DNA of 64,000 nucleotides, taken from Bradyrhizobium sp. CCBAU 53351 (GTDB lineage Bacteria; Pseudomonadota; Alphaproteobacteria; Rhizobiales; Xanthobacteraceae). A program made the position numbers and the translations under genes. Where the stretch lies: positions 4,491,501 through 4,555,500 of the forward strand of contig NZ_CP030059.1 in NCBI RefSeq assembly GCF_015291745.1. The letters are read 5' to 3'. Below are positions 57,718-64,000 of the stretch, piece by piece. Numbering within the stretch: position 1 is the stretch's first letter; each line of letters opens with the position of its first letter. The notes under the pieces are model-generated. The model saw only the letters and a list, made by a program, of their open reading frames with translations. It was not told where the DNA came from and searched no databases.

Positions 57718-57810
57718 GTAGGGTGGGCAATGCGAAGCGTGTCTACCTAACAATCACGACAGAGAAACAATCGTGGGCACACGGCGCTACGCGCCATTGC
57801 CCACCCTACG
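57718..57810. repeat. Repeat family D element (related to family C)
   Basis: Starts GTAGGGTGGGCAATGCGAAG and ends CGCCATTGCCCACCCTACG; the outer arms are reverse complements. Layout is the same as in family C, with GGGTGGGCAA in place of GGGCGGATTAG. Confidence 0.8.
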
Positions 57811-57837
57811 GCAGCTGCGCATGTGCGCCACATACTC

Positions 57838-57925
57838 CGTCATTGCGAGCGCAGCGAAGCAATCCAGACTTCCTCAACGTAAAAACTCTGGATTTCTTCG
57901 CATCAGCGAGCTCCTCGCAATGACG
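57838..57925. repeat. Repeat family A, copy 3
   Basis: Begins CGTCATTGCGAGCGCAGCG and ends CTCCTCGCAATGACG; a further partial arm TTCGCAATGACGG follows at about 57940. It lies between the convergent hydrolase and CMD-like genes. Confidence 0.85.
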
Positions 57926-57968
57926 TGGTGGGAGCGCCGTTCGCAATGACGGGCCGAGAGAGTGAGAC

Positions 57969-58625
57969 CTACGGCTCGCCCGGCTTGAACGGCTCCTCCT
58001 TGCCCGGCGGCACGGTTTCCTCCGCCATGGCCAGCAGCATTGCGACCATCACGTAATTGCCGGCGAGTGCGGTGAGGTCGACGATCTGCTGATCATTGAA
58101 CACCTTCTTCGCCCGCGCGTAAGTCTCGTCGGTGACCTTCTTGGTCGTGGTAAGCTCAGTGACGAAATCGTAGACCACGGTCTCGTCCTCGGCCATCTTC
58201 GACGGGCGCTTGTTGGCCTTCAGCTCCGCGATGATATCGGAGGAGAGGCCCGCCTTGGCTGCCAGCGGCGCATGCGCGAACCATTCCACCTGCGAACGCC
58301 ATTGCCGCCCGATGATCAGGATCGCGAACTCGTTGAGCTTCAGCGGGACCGAGGTCTCCCAGCGCAGATAATGGAACAGGTCGAACAGGCGCTGGCCCAA
58401 CACGGGGCTGCGGATCATAGGATTGTAGGGACCGCCGATGCCGACGCTCGACACCTTCATGATTTGCTCGCCAAGCGGCTTCTGCTTGGCGTCGAGCTGG
58501 TCCATGGTGAGCTGCGGAAAGCGCGGCTCCTTGCTGGTTGCGGGGCCGGCAAACATGGTGGCGGCAAGCCAGCCGCCGGCTGCAGCGAGCGTAAGCGACG
58601 ACAGCCAGATTGGTGTTGAGTTCAT
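57969..58625 (-). CDS. Exported carboxymuconolactone decarboxylase (CMD)-like protein
   Basis: A 218-residue protein with an N-terminal signal or anchor (PIWLSSLTLAAAGGWLAATM). The helical CMD core is seen in 'NEFAILIIGRQWRSQVEWFA' and 'GLSSDIIAELKANKRPSKMA', and in the last helices 'LTALAGNYVMVAMLLAMAEE'. The AhpD-type E-x2-C-x2-C-x2-H is not present (the E-W-F-A-H-A stretch has no Cys), so a disulphide peroxidase role is unlikely. A decarboxylase or binding function is open. It shares its strand with the class D lactamase gene upstream (66 bases). Confidence 0.8.
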   Translation of the reverse strand: MNSTPIWLSSLTLAAAGGWLAATMFAGPATSKEPRFPQLTMDQLDAKQKPLGEQIMKVSSVGIGGPYNPMIRSPVLGQRLFDLFHYLRWETSVPLKLNEFAILIIGRQWRSQVEWFAHAPLAAKAGLSSDIIAELKANKRPSKMAEDETVVYDFVTELTTTKKVTDETYARAKKVFNDQQIVDLTALAGNYVMVAMLLAMAEETVPPGKEEPFKPGEP

Positions 58626-58691
58626 TGTTGTCCTCCCGGTTATCTTTCTTGCCCGGAAGGATGCTAGTCGAGCGGCGCTGGCGCGACAGCG

Positions 58692-59549
58692 CTAGATCGC
58701 GCCGATCTCGGCAAGGCAGGCTTGCGTCAGGCTCATGCGCTCGCCGATGAGGCGCGGCTCCTTGCAATCCATGTTGAGCGCGAACACCGTGTGCACCTCG
58801 CCCTTCTCGGCCCAGCCGACCATCCAGCCGAGCGACGGCTCGCCGCGCTCGGCTCCGAGCAGGCCGGACTTGGCGCGGATGATGGCCTCGCCCACCTTGG
58901 TCACCGGCAGGATGTCGGCGACCAGATCCTGGCTGCGCTTTGAGATCGGCAGCGCGCGGCGGCGCAGCCGGTCGACGAAATCGATCTGCTCGACTGGATC
59001 GATGCGTAAATTTCCGGTGAGCCAGAACTGGTCGACGCCGCCGCCGATGTCGCGATTGCCGTAGTCGAACTCGTCGACATATTTCTGCATGCGCTCCTGG
59101 CCGATGCGCCGCGCGATCTCCTGATAGACCGGCACCGCGCTGACCGCGATCGCGCTGCGCAGCGTGTGATCCTTGTTCCAGGCTTCGATCGGCCGCTTCA
59201 CGCCATCCCACGGGAAGACGTCCTTGTCGGGATCGGTGACGACGCCGGTCTCGAGCGCGATCAGCGAGTTCGGGATCTTGAAGGTCGAGGCCGGCAGCTT
59301 GCCCTCGCCCGAGCGCTCCTTGTCGCTGGCGACGATCAGATAGTCCTCGACCTTGTAGCCGACGAAGGTGCCTGATGTGCCGAGGTCGGTGAAGCGCTTT
59401 GCGAGACTGTCACGGATCTCATTGCGCGGCGGCGCGACGTGGGCGAGCGCGCGCTGCGGCAGGATGGCAGATGCGGCAAGAAGGCCGAGAGTGGAGCGGC
59501 GGGTGAGCAAGAGCGATGTCCATTGACTGATGAAAGCGGCCGCGACCAT
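58692..59549 (-). CDS. Class D (OXA-type) beta-lactamase family protein
   Basis: A 285-residue exported enzyme with a twin-arginine-like signal (LLTRRSTLGLLAASAIL). All class D motifs are in place: S88-T-F-K91, S137-A-V139, Y163-G-N165 and K227-S-G229, plus W176 in 'VDQFWLTG'. So it is very probably an active periplasmic serine beta-lactamase, or a penicillin-binding sensor of the BlaR type without a membrane part. It is transcribed with the CMD-like gene. No signs of a mobile element around it, so it looks chromosomal. Confidence 0.92.
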   Translation of the reverse strand: MVAAAFISQWTSLLLTRRSTLGLLAASAILPQRALAHVAPPRNEIRDSLAKRFTDLGTSGTFVGYKVEDYLIVASDKERSGEGKLPASTFKIPNSLIALETGVVTDPDKDVFPWDGVKRPIEAWNKDHTLRSAIAVSAVPVYQEIARRIGQERMQKYVDEFDYGNRDIGGGVDQFWLTGNLRIDPVEQIDFVDRLRRRALPISKRSQDLVADILPVTKVGEAIIRAKSGLLGAERGEPSLGWMVGWAEKGEVHTVFALNMDCKEPRLIGERMSLTQACLAEIGAI

Positions 59550-59585
59550 GCAGACGCTCCATGGTGAAACGATGACAGGTAGGAC

Positions 59586-59849
59586 CTACCGCCCCCGGCC
59601 CGACAGCCGCAGCACGAACACCAGGACCTCGGCGACGGCCTTGTAGAGGTCCGGCGGGATCTCCTCGCCGAGCTCGACCTTGGACAGCGCGCCGGCCAAG
59701 ACCTCGTTTTCCTCGATCGGGATGTCGTGAGCCTTGGCGATCTCGACGATCTTCTCGCCGATCGTGCCTTTGCCCTTGGCGACGACGACGGGCGCGCCAG
59801 AGCCCTTCTCGTAATGCAGCGCGATCGCGAGCTTGGATGGATCACTCAT
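59586..59849 (-). CDS. FlhB-like cytoplasmic domain protein (EscU/YscU/FlhB family)
   Basis: An 87-residue protein equal to the C-terminal cytoplasmic domain of the flagellar export switch FlhB: '[20 protein letters not shown]', '[20 protein letters not shown]' and '[20 protein letters not shown]'. It lacks the membrane part and the N-P-T-H autocleavage site, as in the known FlhX-like proteins. Its ATG overlaps the stop of the FliK-like gene by four bases. It may replace or modulate FlhB in the switch of export substrate. Confidence 0.9.
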   Translation of the reverse strand: MSDPSKLAIALHYEKGSGAPVVVAKGKGTIGEKIVEIAKAHDIPIEENEVLAGALSKVELGEEIPPDLYKAVAEVLVFVLRLSGRGR

Positions 59850-61462
59850 GTGGCGCGATCCAGGAAGTGGCCGGCGCGGGCCGGTGCCGGCTGCGGCGGC
59901 GTGCCGTCGCGGACCAGGATGTCGCCGGGGTTGAGCTCGGCCCTCACCAGGGCCTGGTTGAGCTCACCGATGCCGGCGCGAAGCTGCTGCGCGGTCGCCG
60001 TCCGCTCCGCCCACATCCGCACGAAAGTCTTGTCGCCATTCAACGTGATCAGAGCATGCACCGGGCCGGCGGGCTCGACATTGAGCGTGAAGCGCGCGCG
60101 CCAGGCTTGCTTGGCGGGATCGGCGGATTCGCCAGCACCATCGCGCGAGATCTCGAACTGCGCCATCGCGGTGCCTTGCGGCGTTGCAAAGGGTATCTCG
60201 AAATTCCACTGCGGCACGCTGGGATCAACGCGGTGACCGCTGGCATCCGTGCGATCGGGGAGCGAAGCGACCTGGAGCAGGGTCTGCCGCGCGATCGCGG
60301 CATCGGTCTCGTCGAGCAGGCGATGCACGGTCGCGGAGAGCGGCGCATCCGGCGCGAGCGATGGCGTGGCGATCGATTGCGCAGATGGCAGCGCGCCACG
60401 GAACGGGGGCGGTATCGCGCGGGCCGCGGCTTCGAAGAGGTGGCCATCGGGCACGGCCTTGTTGGAGCCGGGCACGTTACCGGTGAGGCGCGGCAGGTTT
60501 TGCGTGACCTCCTGCAGCAGGCTTGCGGCAAGGCCGGCGGACATGCGCGGCAGCGCCATTTGCGGCGCGTCGGCCGCCATATCGGCCAGCACCGCGGCCG
60601 CGGGATTGGCGTTGCGCGGCGTTTGCGGCTGCTGGGCAATGTCGGGGGCGATCGACGGCGAGACGGTCTGCGCGACCTCACCCGCTGGCTGCGCCGGCGC
60701 GGCGGCGACCTGCGGTGTCGCCGTGGTGCCGGCCGGAATCGTGGCGCCCTGGCTTTGCGGTGCGGCCGTCTGGATCGTCGCCAAGGTCTGGCGCAGCACC
60801 AGCAGCGCCGCCTTCAAATCCGGAACGCTACCTGAGGACGGGGTCGTGCCTGCAGCAAGTGATGCCTCGAGGAATAGTCCTGACTTCTGGAAGGCGGATT
60901 CGATGTCGCCGCCATCGAGGGCGCCGTTGAGCTGTGTCTGCTGTGCCAACACGTCCAGCACCGCCTGCTTCAACCCCGCCGGTAAATCGCTGCCGGTGAC
61001 GACGGCCGCCAGATCAGCGAACAGCGGCGCCTGGCTGCCCTGCTTCGTCACGGCCTCGGCCGCTGCCGCGGTGACGGCGACCTGCTCCAACGGCGTGAGC
61101 GTATTTCGCGGCACGCTCGCCGACGGCGCCAGCGGCGGGCTTTCCACCAGCGAGGCGGCGCGGGGCGTCAGCGTGATCTGATCAGTGGCGGCCTCGCCTG
61201 CCCCGCTCATGACCGCAAGGCGGATGGTGCCGTCGTTCTGCGACACCGCGAGCTGCAGATTCTGCCCCGGCGTCAGCGCCACCTCCGACATCACGTCCAT
61301 CGAGAGGTTGGCGATCGCGATCCGCACCAGATTGTCGGCCATCACGCTGACGACCCTGGCATCGACGACGCTGCCGGCCTGAAGCACGAGGTCGGGCGTC
61401 GTCGCATCAGCCGCGGGGCTGGGCGCACTGACGGGAAGGATGGACGTGACGGGCGTCGGCAT
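59846..61462 (-). CDS. FliK-like flagellar hook-length control protein
   Basis: A 538-residue protein. The long N-terminal and middle part is Ala/Thr/Pro/Gln-rich and low in structure ([20 protein letters not shown]), as in FliK rulers; the C-terminal 140 residues match the FliK substrate-switch domain ('[20 protein letters not shown]', '[20 protein letters not shown]', '[20 protein letters not shown]'). It should measure hook length and trigger the switch by contact with FlhB. It is followed by an FlhB-like protein in a four-base overlap; no other flagellar genes are in the window. Confidence 0.83.
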   Translation of the reverse strand: MPTPVTSILPVSAPSPAADATTPDLVLQAGSVVDARVVSVMADNLVRIAIANLSMDVMSEVALTPGQNLQLAVSQNDGTIRLAVMSGAGEAATDQITLTPRAASLVESPPLAPSASVPRNTLTPLEQVAVTAAAAEAVTKQGSQAPLFADLAAVVTGSDLPAGLKQAVLDVLAQQTQLNGALDGGDIESAFQKSGLFLEASLAAGTTPSSGSVPDLKAALLVLRQTLATIQTAAPQSQGATIPAGTTATPQVAAAPAQPAGEVAQTVSPSIAPDIAQQPQTPRNANPAAAVLADMAADAPQMALPRMSAGLAASLLQEVTQNLPRLTGNVPGSNKAVPDGHLFEAAARAIPPPFRGALPSAQSIATPSLAPDAPLSATVHRLLDETDAAIARQTLLQVASLPDRTDASGHRVDPSVPQWNFEIPFATPQGTAMAQFEISRDGAGESADPAKQAWRARFTLNVEPAGPVHALITLNGDKTFVRMWAERTATAQQLRAGIGELNQALVRAELNPGDILVRDGTPPQPAPARAGHFLDRAT

Positions 61463-61544
61463 CTCAGGGGGCCCAAGGAAGCACTGGAGCGAGCACGGGA
61501 GCGAGCACTCTCCCCACCCTAGCGTCTACGTCGTAAACCTCTCG

Positions 61545-62339
61545 TTAAGGACCTTTGGCCACGGCCGCCCTGACCGCCGCCAAGACCGTCACGGCGGCCT
61601 CGAAATCCCGGAAGCGCGTGGCCCGGCGGGTAGCTGCCTCCTCGTCCACGCCCCATTGCTCGGCGTTCCAGTCCTCGTCGACATGGGCGGCGGCCCAGAC
61701 CTGGTCGGCATCGTGCACGTCATGGGCCAGCGCCAGGGCCAGCAGCGCCGAACCAGTCAAGGTGGTCACCACGTGGAGCGCGGCGACCGACCAGGCATCC
61801 TCGGGCAGCGCGGCTCGTGCCGCCTTCAGCGCTTCGTCCGGCTGCCTCACATGCATGACGCCCTCGGACAGGATGAAATGCGCCCCCAGCGTCTCCGCGG
61901 CCCAGAACAGCACTGGATCCCAATGCGCGGCCTCGCGGGCCACGAGCCCTTCCGGGTGGCCGGCGCGATAGAACAGCAAATCGGACTCGAAGTACTTTGC
62001 AAGGTCGTCGCTGACGATCTCGACGCGGTCGACGACGCCTTCGACCACGCTGTTGGCGATCCGCGTCAGCGGCATGGTCACGGGATCGATGCTCGCACCC
62101 TGGGCAGCCCATTCCGCGGCGACGCGATCTGCGAGCGTCCGCGCAGGGATCACGACCTGGCGGCCAGACGGCGTGCGGATCGGCTTGCCATCGAGCGTGA
62201 TGGCAAAACCACCCTCGGCCTCGGTGACGCCGGCCTCCTTGTAGAAGCGCTTGCGCAGCGGCGTGCGCGCAGACGCGCGCGCCGATTCCCGCGGATCGGG
62301 CGGAGGCTGGCCTGCGGCTTCTTCGAACAATTCGCGCAT
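61545..62339 (-). CDS. ATP12-family F1-ATPase assembly chaperone
   Basis: A 264-residue protein of the ATP12 family, which helps the alpha subunit of F1-ATPase to assemble in mitochondria and alphaproteobacteria. Motifs: 'LRKRFYKEAGVTEAEGGFAI', 'DGKPIRTPSGRQVVIPARTL', 'MPLTRIANSVVEGVVDRVEI' and 'LLFYRAGHPEGLVAREAAHW'. Typical length for the family. Alone on the minus strand; the divergent DUF3828-like gene starts 75 bases away. Confidence 0.93.
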   Translation of the reverse strand: MRELFEEAAGQPPPDPRESARASARTPLRKRFYKEAGVTEAEGGFAITLDGKPIRTPSGRQVVIPARTLADRVAAEWAAQGASIDPVTMPLTRIANSVVEGVVDRVEIVSDDLAKYFESDLLFYRAGHPEGLVAREAAHWDPVLFWAAETLGAHFILSEGVMHVRQPDEALKAARAALPEDAWSVAALHVVTTLTGSALLALALAHDVHDADQVWAAAHVDEDWNAEQWGVDEEAATRRATRFRDFEAAVTVLAAVRAAVAKGP

Positions 62340-62414
62340 GTGAGTTTTCGGTCCCGGTCCCTGGATGCTAGGCTTTTAAGATAAGACCGGGAGCCGATAA
62401 AGCGAGCGGCGGGC

Positions 62415-62861
62415 ATGAGGGAACTTGCGGGCATTGCGGCCCTGCTGGCCGGGGTCTGGCTGGCCGCGGCGGAGGCCGGCTTTCGTACCCCCGAATCGCT
62501 GGTCCGTAACATCTATGCTCATTACGGCGATGGCGCGCCGGAGCTGTCCAAAGGACTGCCAAGGGATACGGCGACCGCCCGGCAATTCTTCGATCCGGCT
62601 ATGCGCAAGGCCTGGTCCGCGCCGCGGGCCGAGCCTTACGACTTCCTGGTGCAGAGCCAGAGCTGGAAGCTCGGCCCGGTCGCCATCGCGGTCGTTCGCA
62701 GGCAATATGACAAGACCTATGTCGCGGCGAATTTCGACAACCGTGGCAAGCCCGTGACGCTGAACTTCATCGTCGTCAACGGGCCGGAGGGCTGGTTGAT
62801 CACGGATGTCGAGAGCCCGCATGACAGTTTACGGATGTTTCTGGAGCAGTTTCGGAAGTGA
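62415..62861 (+). CDS. DUF3828-like exported protein
   Basis: A 148-residue protein with signal peptide (MRELAGIAALLAGVWLAAAEA-GF). The mature part is a cone-shaped alpha+beta fold of the DUF3828 type: 'TPESLVRNIYAHYGDGAPEL' opening and 'NFIVVNGPEGWLITDVESPH' near the end. Role unknown; such domains often bind small ligands in the periplasm. ATG 62415 is the natural start. Repeat A4 follows. Confidence 0.72.
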   Translation: MRELAGIAALLAGVWLAAAEAGFRTPESLVRNIYAHYGDGAPELSKGLPRDTATARQFFDPAMRKAWSAPRAEPYDFLVQSQSWKLGPVAIAVVRRQYDKTYVAANFDNRGKPVTLNFIVVNGPEGWLITDVESPHDSLRMFLEQFRK

Positions 62862-62888
62862 GGGGTGAACCGATCGCTGCTTCCCCAA

Positions 62889-62975
62889 CGTCATTGCCAC
62901 CGCAGCGAAGCAATCCAGACTGCTGCCGCGGCGGCAGTCTGGATTGCTTCGTCGCGAGGGCTCCTCGCAATGACG
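62889..62975. repeat. Repeat family A, copy 4
   Basis: Begins CGTCATTGCCACCGCAGCG (the left arm has diverged) and ends CTCCTCGCAATGACG; the inner hairpin GCAATCCAGACTGC with GCAGTCTGGATTGC is perfect over 14 bp. It lies between the convergent DUF3828-like and RluA-type genes. Confidence 0.85.
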
Positions 62976-62999
62976 AGGTGGAGGCGAGCCGTGCGCCCC

Positions 63000-64000
63000 C
63001 TACTCCTCCGGCGCGTTCTCGATCGGGTCGAACCGGCTGGCATCGAGTCCGAGCAGATTCCACGACTGCTGCATGTGCGGCGGCAGCGGCGCGGTGGCGT
63101 CGATCACGCCGCCGCGCGGATGCGGAATGACGATGCGGCGCGCGAGCAGATGCAGCCGGTTCTGCAGGCCGCCCGGCAATTGCCAGTTCTCGATGTTGAA
63201 ATATTTGGGATCGCCGACGATGGGATGGCCGATATGGGCCATGTGGGCGCGCAGCTGGTGGGTGCGGCCCGTCACCGGCTTCAGCGACACCCAGGTGAGC
63301 TTGTTGCCGGCGGTCTCGACCATCGCGTAATAGGTCACCGCGTGGCTCGCGCCCTCGTCACCGTGCTGGGCAACGCGCATGATGGTGTCGTCCTCGCTCT
63401 CCTCCTTGGCGAGGAAAGTCGAGATGCGACCCTGCTTCGGTTTCGGCAGGCCCGGCACCAGCGCCCAATAGGTTTTCCGCGCCGACCGCGAACGGAACGC
63501 GCCGGTCAGATGCGAGGCGGCAAAGCGCGTCTTGGCGATCAACAGACAGCCCGACGTCTCGCGATCGATGCGGTGCACGAGGCGCGGCTTCTGGCCCTTG
63601 GCATCGCGCATCACCTCAAGCATCTGGTCGATGTGCCGCGTCATGCCCGAGCCGCCCTGCACGGCAAGGCCGGCCGGCTTGTTGAGGACGAGGACGTCGT
63701 CATCCTCGAAGATCGTCATCTCCTTCAGCGCCTTGAGCGTCTTCTGCGCAGCCTCCGAAAGCTCGCCGACGACCTTCGGCGCGTCGAGCTTCAGCGGCGG
63801 GATGCGGACGCTCTGGCCCTCCTCCAGGCGATCCTTGCTGTCGACGCGCTTGCCGTCGACGCGCAGCTCGCCTTTGCGGACGACGCGCTGGATGTGGGAG
63901 AACGACAGGCCAGGAAAGCGCGCTTCGAGGAAACGGTCGACGCGCATGTTGTTCTCGTCGGCCGTCACCTTGACGGTCTGCACCTTGGTCGGCAGCAGCG
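63000..64000 (-). CDS. RluA-family pseudouridine synthase (RluC-like), start outside or at window edge
   Basis: An S4-RNA-binding domain ('NNMRVDRFLEARFPGLSFSH', 'VVRKGELRVDGKRVDSKDRL') is followed by the pseudouridine synthase domain with the catalytic Asp in HRIDRETSG (about residue 140 from GTG 63983) and 'VTGRTHQLRAHMAHIGHPI'. It modifies uridines of 23S rRNA; by domain layout it is like RluC (955/2504/2580 in E. coli). A GTG at 63983 is possible, but the frame is still open to the window edge with coding-like sequence (LLPTKVQTVKV), so the start probably lies beyond 64000. Confidence 0.88.
   Translation of the reverse strand, partial: LLPTKVQTVKVTADENNMRVDRFLEARFPGLSFSHIQRVVRKGELRVDGKRVDSKDRLEEGQSVRIPPLKLDAPKVVGELSEAAQKTLKALKEMTIFEDDDVLVLNKPAGLAVQGGSGMTRHIDQMLEVMRDAKGQKPRLVHRIDRETSGCLLIAKTRFAASHLTGAFRSRSARKTYWALVPGLPKPKQGRISTFLAKEESEDDTIMRVAQHGDEGASHAVTYYAMVETAGNKLTWVSLKPVTGRTHQLRAHMAHIGHPIVGDPKYFNIENWQLPGGLQNRLHLLARRIVIPHPRGGVIDATAPLPPHMQQSWNLLGLDASRFDPIENAPEE

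Overview
The window looks like a chromosomal segment of a high-GC alphaproteobacterium, most likely Bradyrhizobium or a close relative. This is inferred from gene content and style: a LivK-type binding protein, an Omp25/31-like porin with the N-terminal 'NWTGFYVGG' signature, a fused indolepyruvate ferredoxin oxidoreductase, ATP12, DUF3775, host-attachment and GrlR-family proteins, many small secreted Gly/Tyr/His-rich proteins, and several families of intergenic palindromic repeats. No database search was possible. No prophage, transposase, integrase, rRNA or CRISPR array was seen; one tRNA gene (tRNA-Arg, UCG) is present.

Layout. 1-6.5 kb: the tail of an amino-acid-type ABC binding protein, an ArsR-SRPBCC operon, a beta-lactamase-fold hydrolase, a porin, an SDR-like protein that lacks the YxxxK residues, and a GNAT protein. 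6.8-9.3 kb: a run of minus-strand genes for curlin-repeat proteins (four repeat proteins plus one small companion), the most unusual block of the window. 9.5-14.4 kb: a FixJ-type response regulator divergent from a MacA/MacB-like exporter operon that ends in a stand-alone LuxR-type HTH protein. 14.9-24.7 kb: a secreted phosphodiesterase/phosphatase, 1-Cys peroxiredoxin, chemoreceptor, photolyase, histone H1-like Lys/Ala protein, EamA transporter, periplasmic ClpP-like protein and a host-attachment protein. 25-30 kb: small secreted proteins, an AraC regulator, the tRNA and a GrlR-like protein. 30.4-36 kb: a large orphan sensor kinase, a second EamA transporter and a Nudix/DapA-like pair.

36-39.8 kb holds a minus-strand acyl-CoA module (thiolase, Zn-ribbon partner, MaoC hydratase, SDR), which together could run a hydration/dehydrogenation/thiolysis sequence on an unidentified acyl-CoA. 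40-45 kb carries the fused IOR and a divergent tri-heme cytochrome c. 45-54 kb carries a TRIC-like channel, PEP-mutase-like enzyme, ABM and NIPSNAP proteins, a second ArsR regulator, small Cys/His-rich secreted proteins, a GST, a large phospholipase-D-like protein and two very small genes. 54-64 kb carries the propionyl-CoA carboxylase beta chain, a coiled-coil protein, a dienelactone-hydrolase-like protein, a class D beta-lactamase, a FliK/FlhB-like pair, ATP12, a DUF3828-like protein and an RluA-family pseudouridine synthase that reaches the window edge.

Many intergenic spaces hold hairpin-forming repeats. I grouped them by eye into families A to H; several families recur two to four times in these 64 kb, and three different families sit in and around the spacers of the acyl-CoA module.
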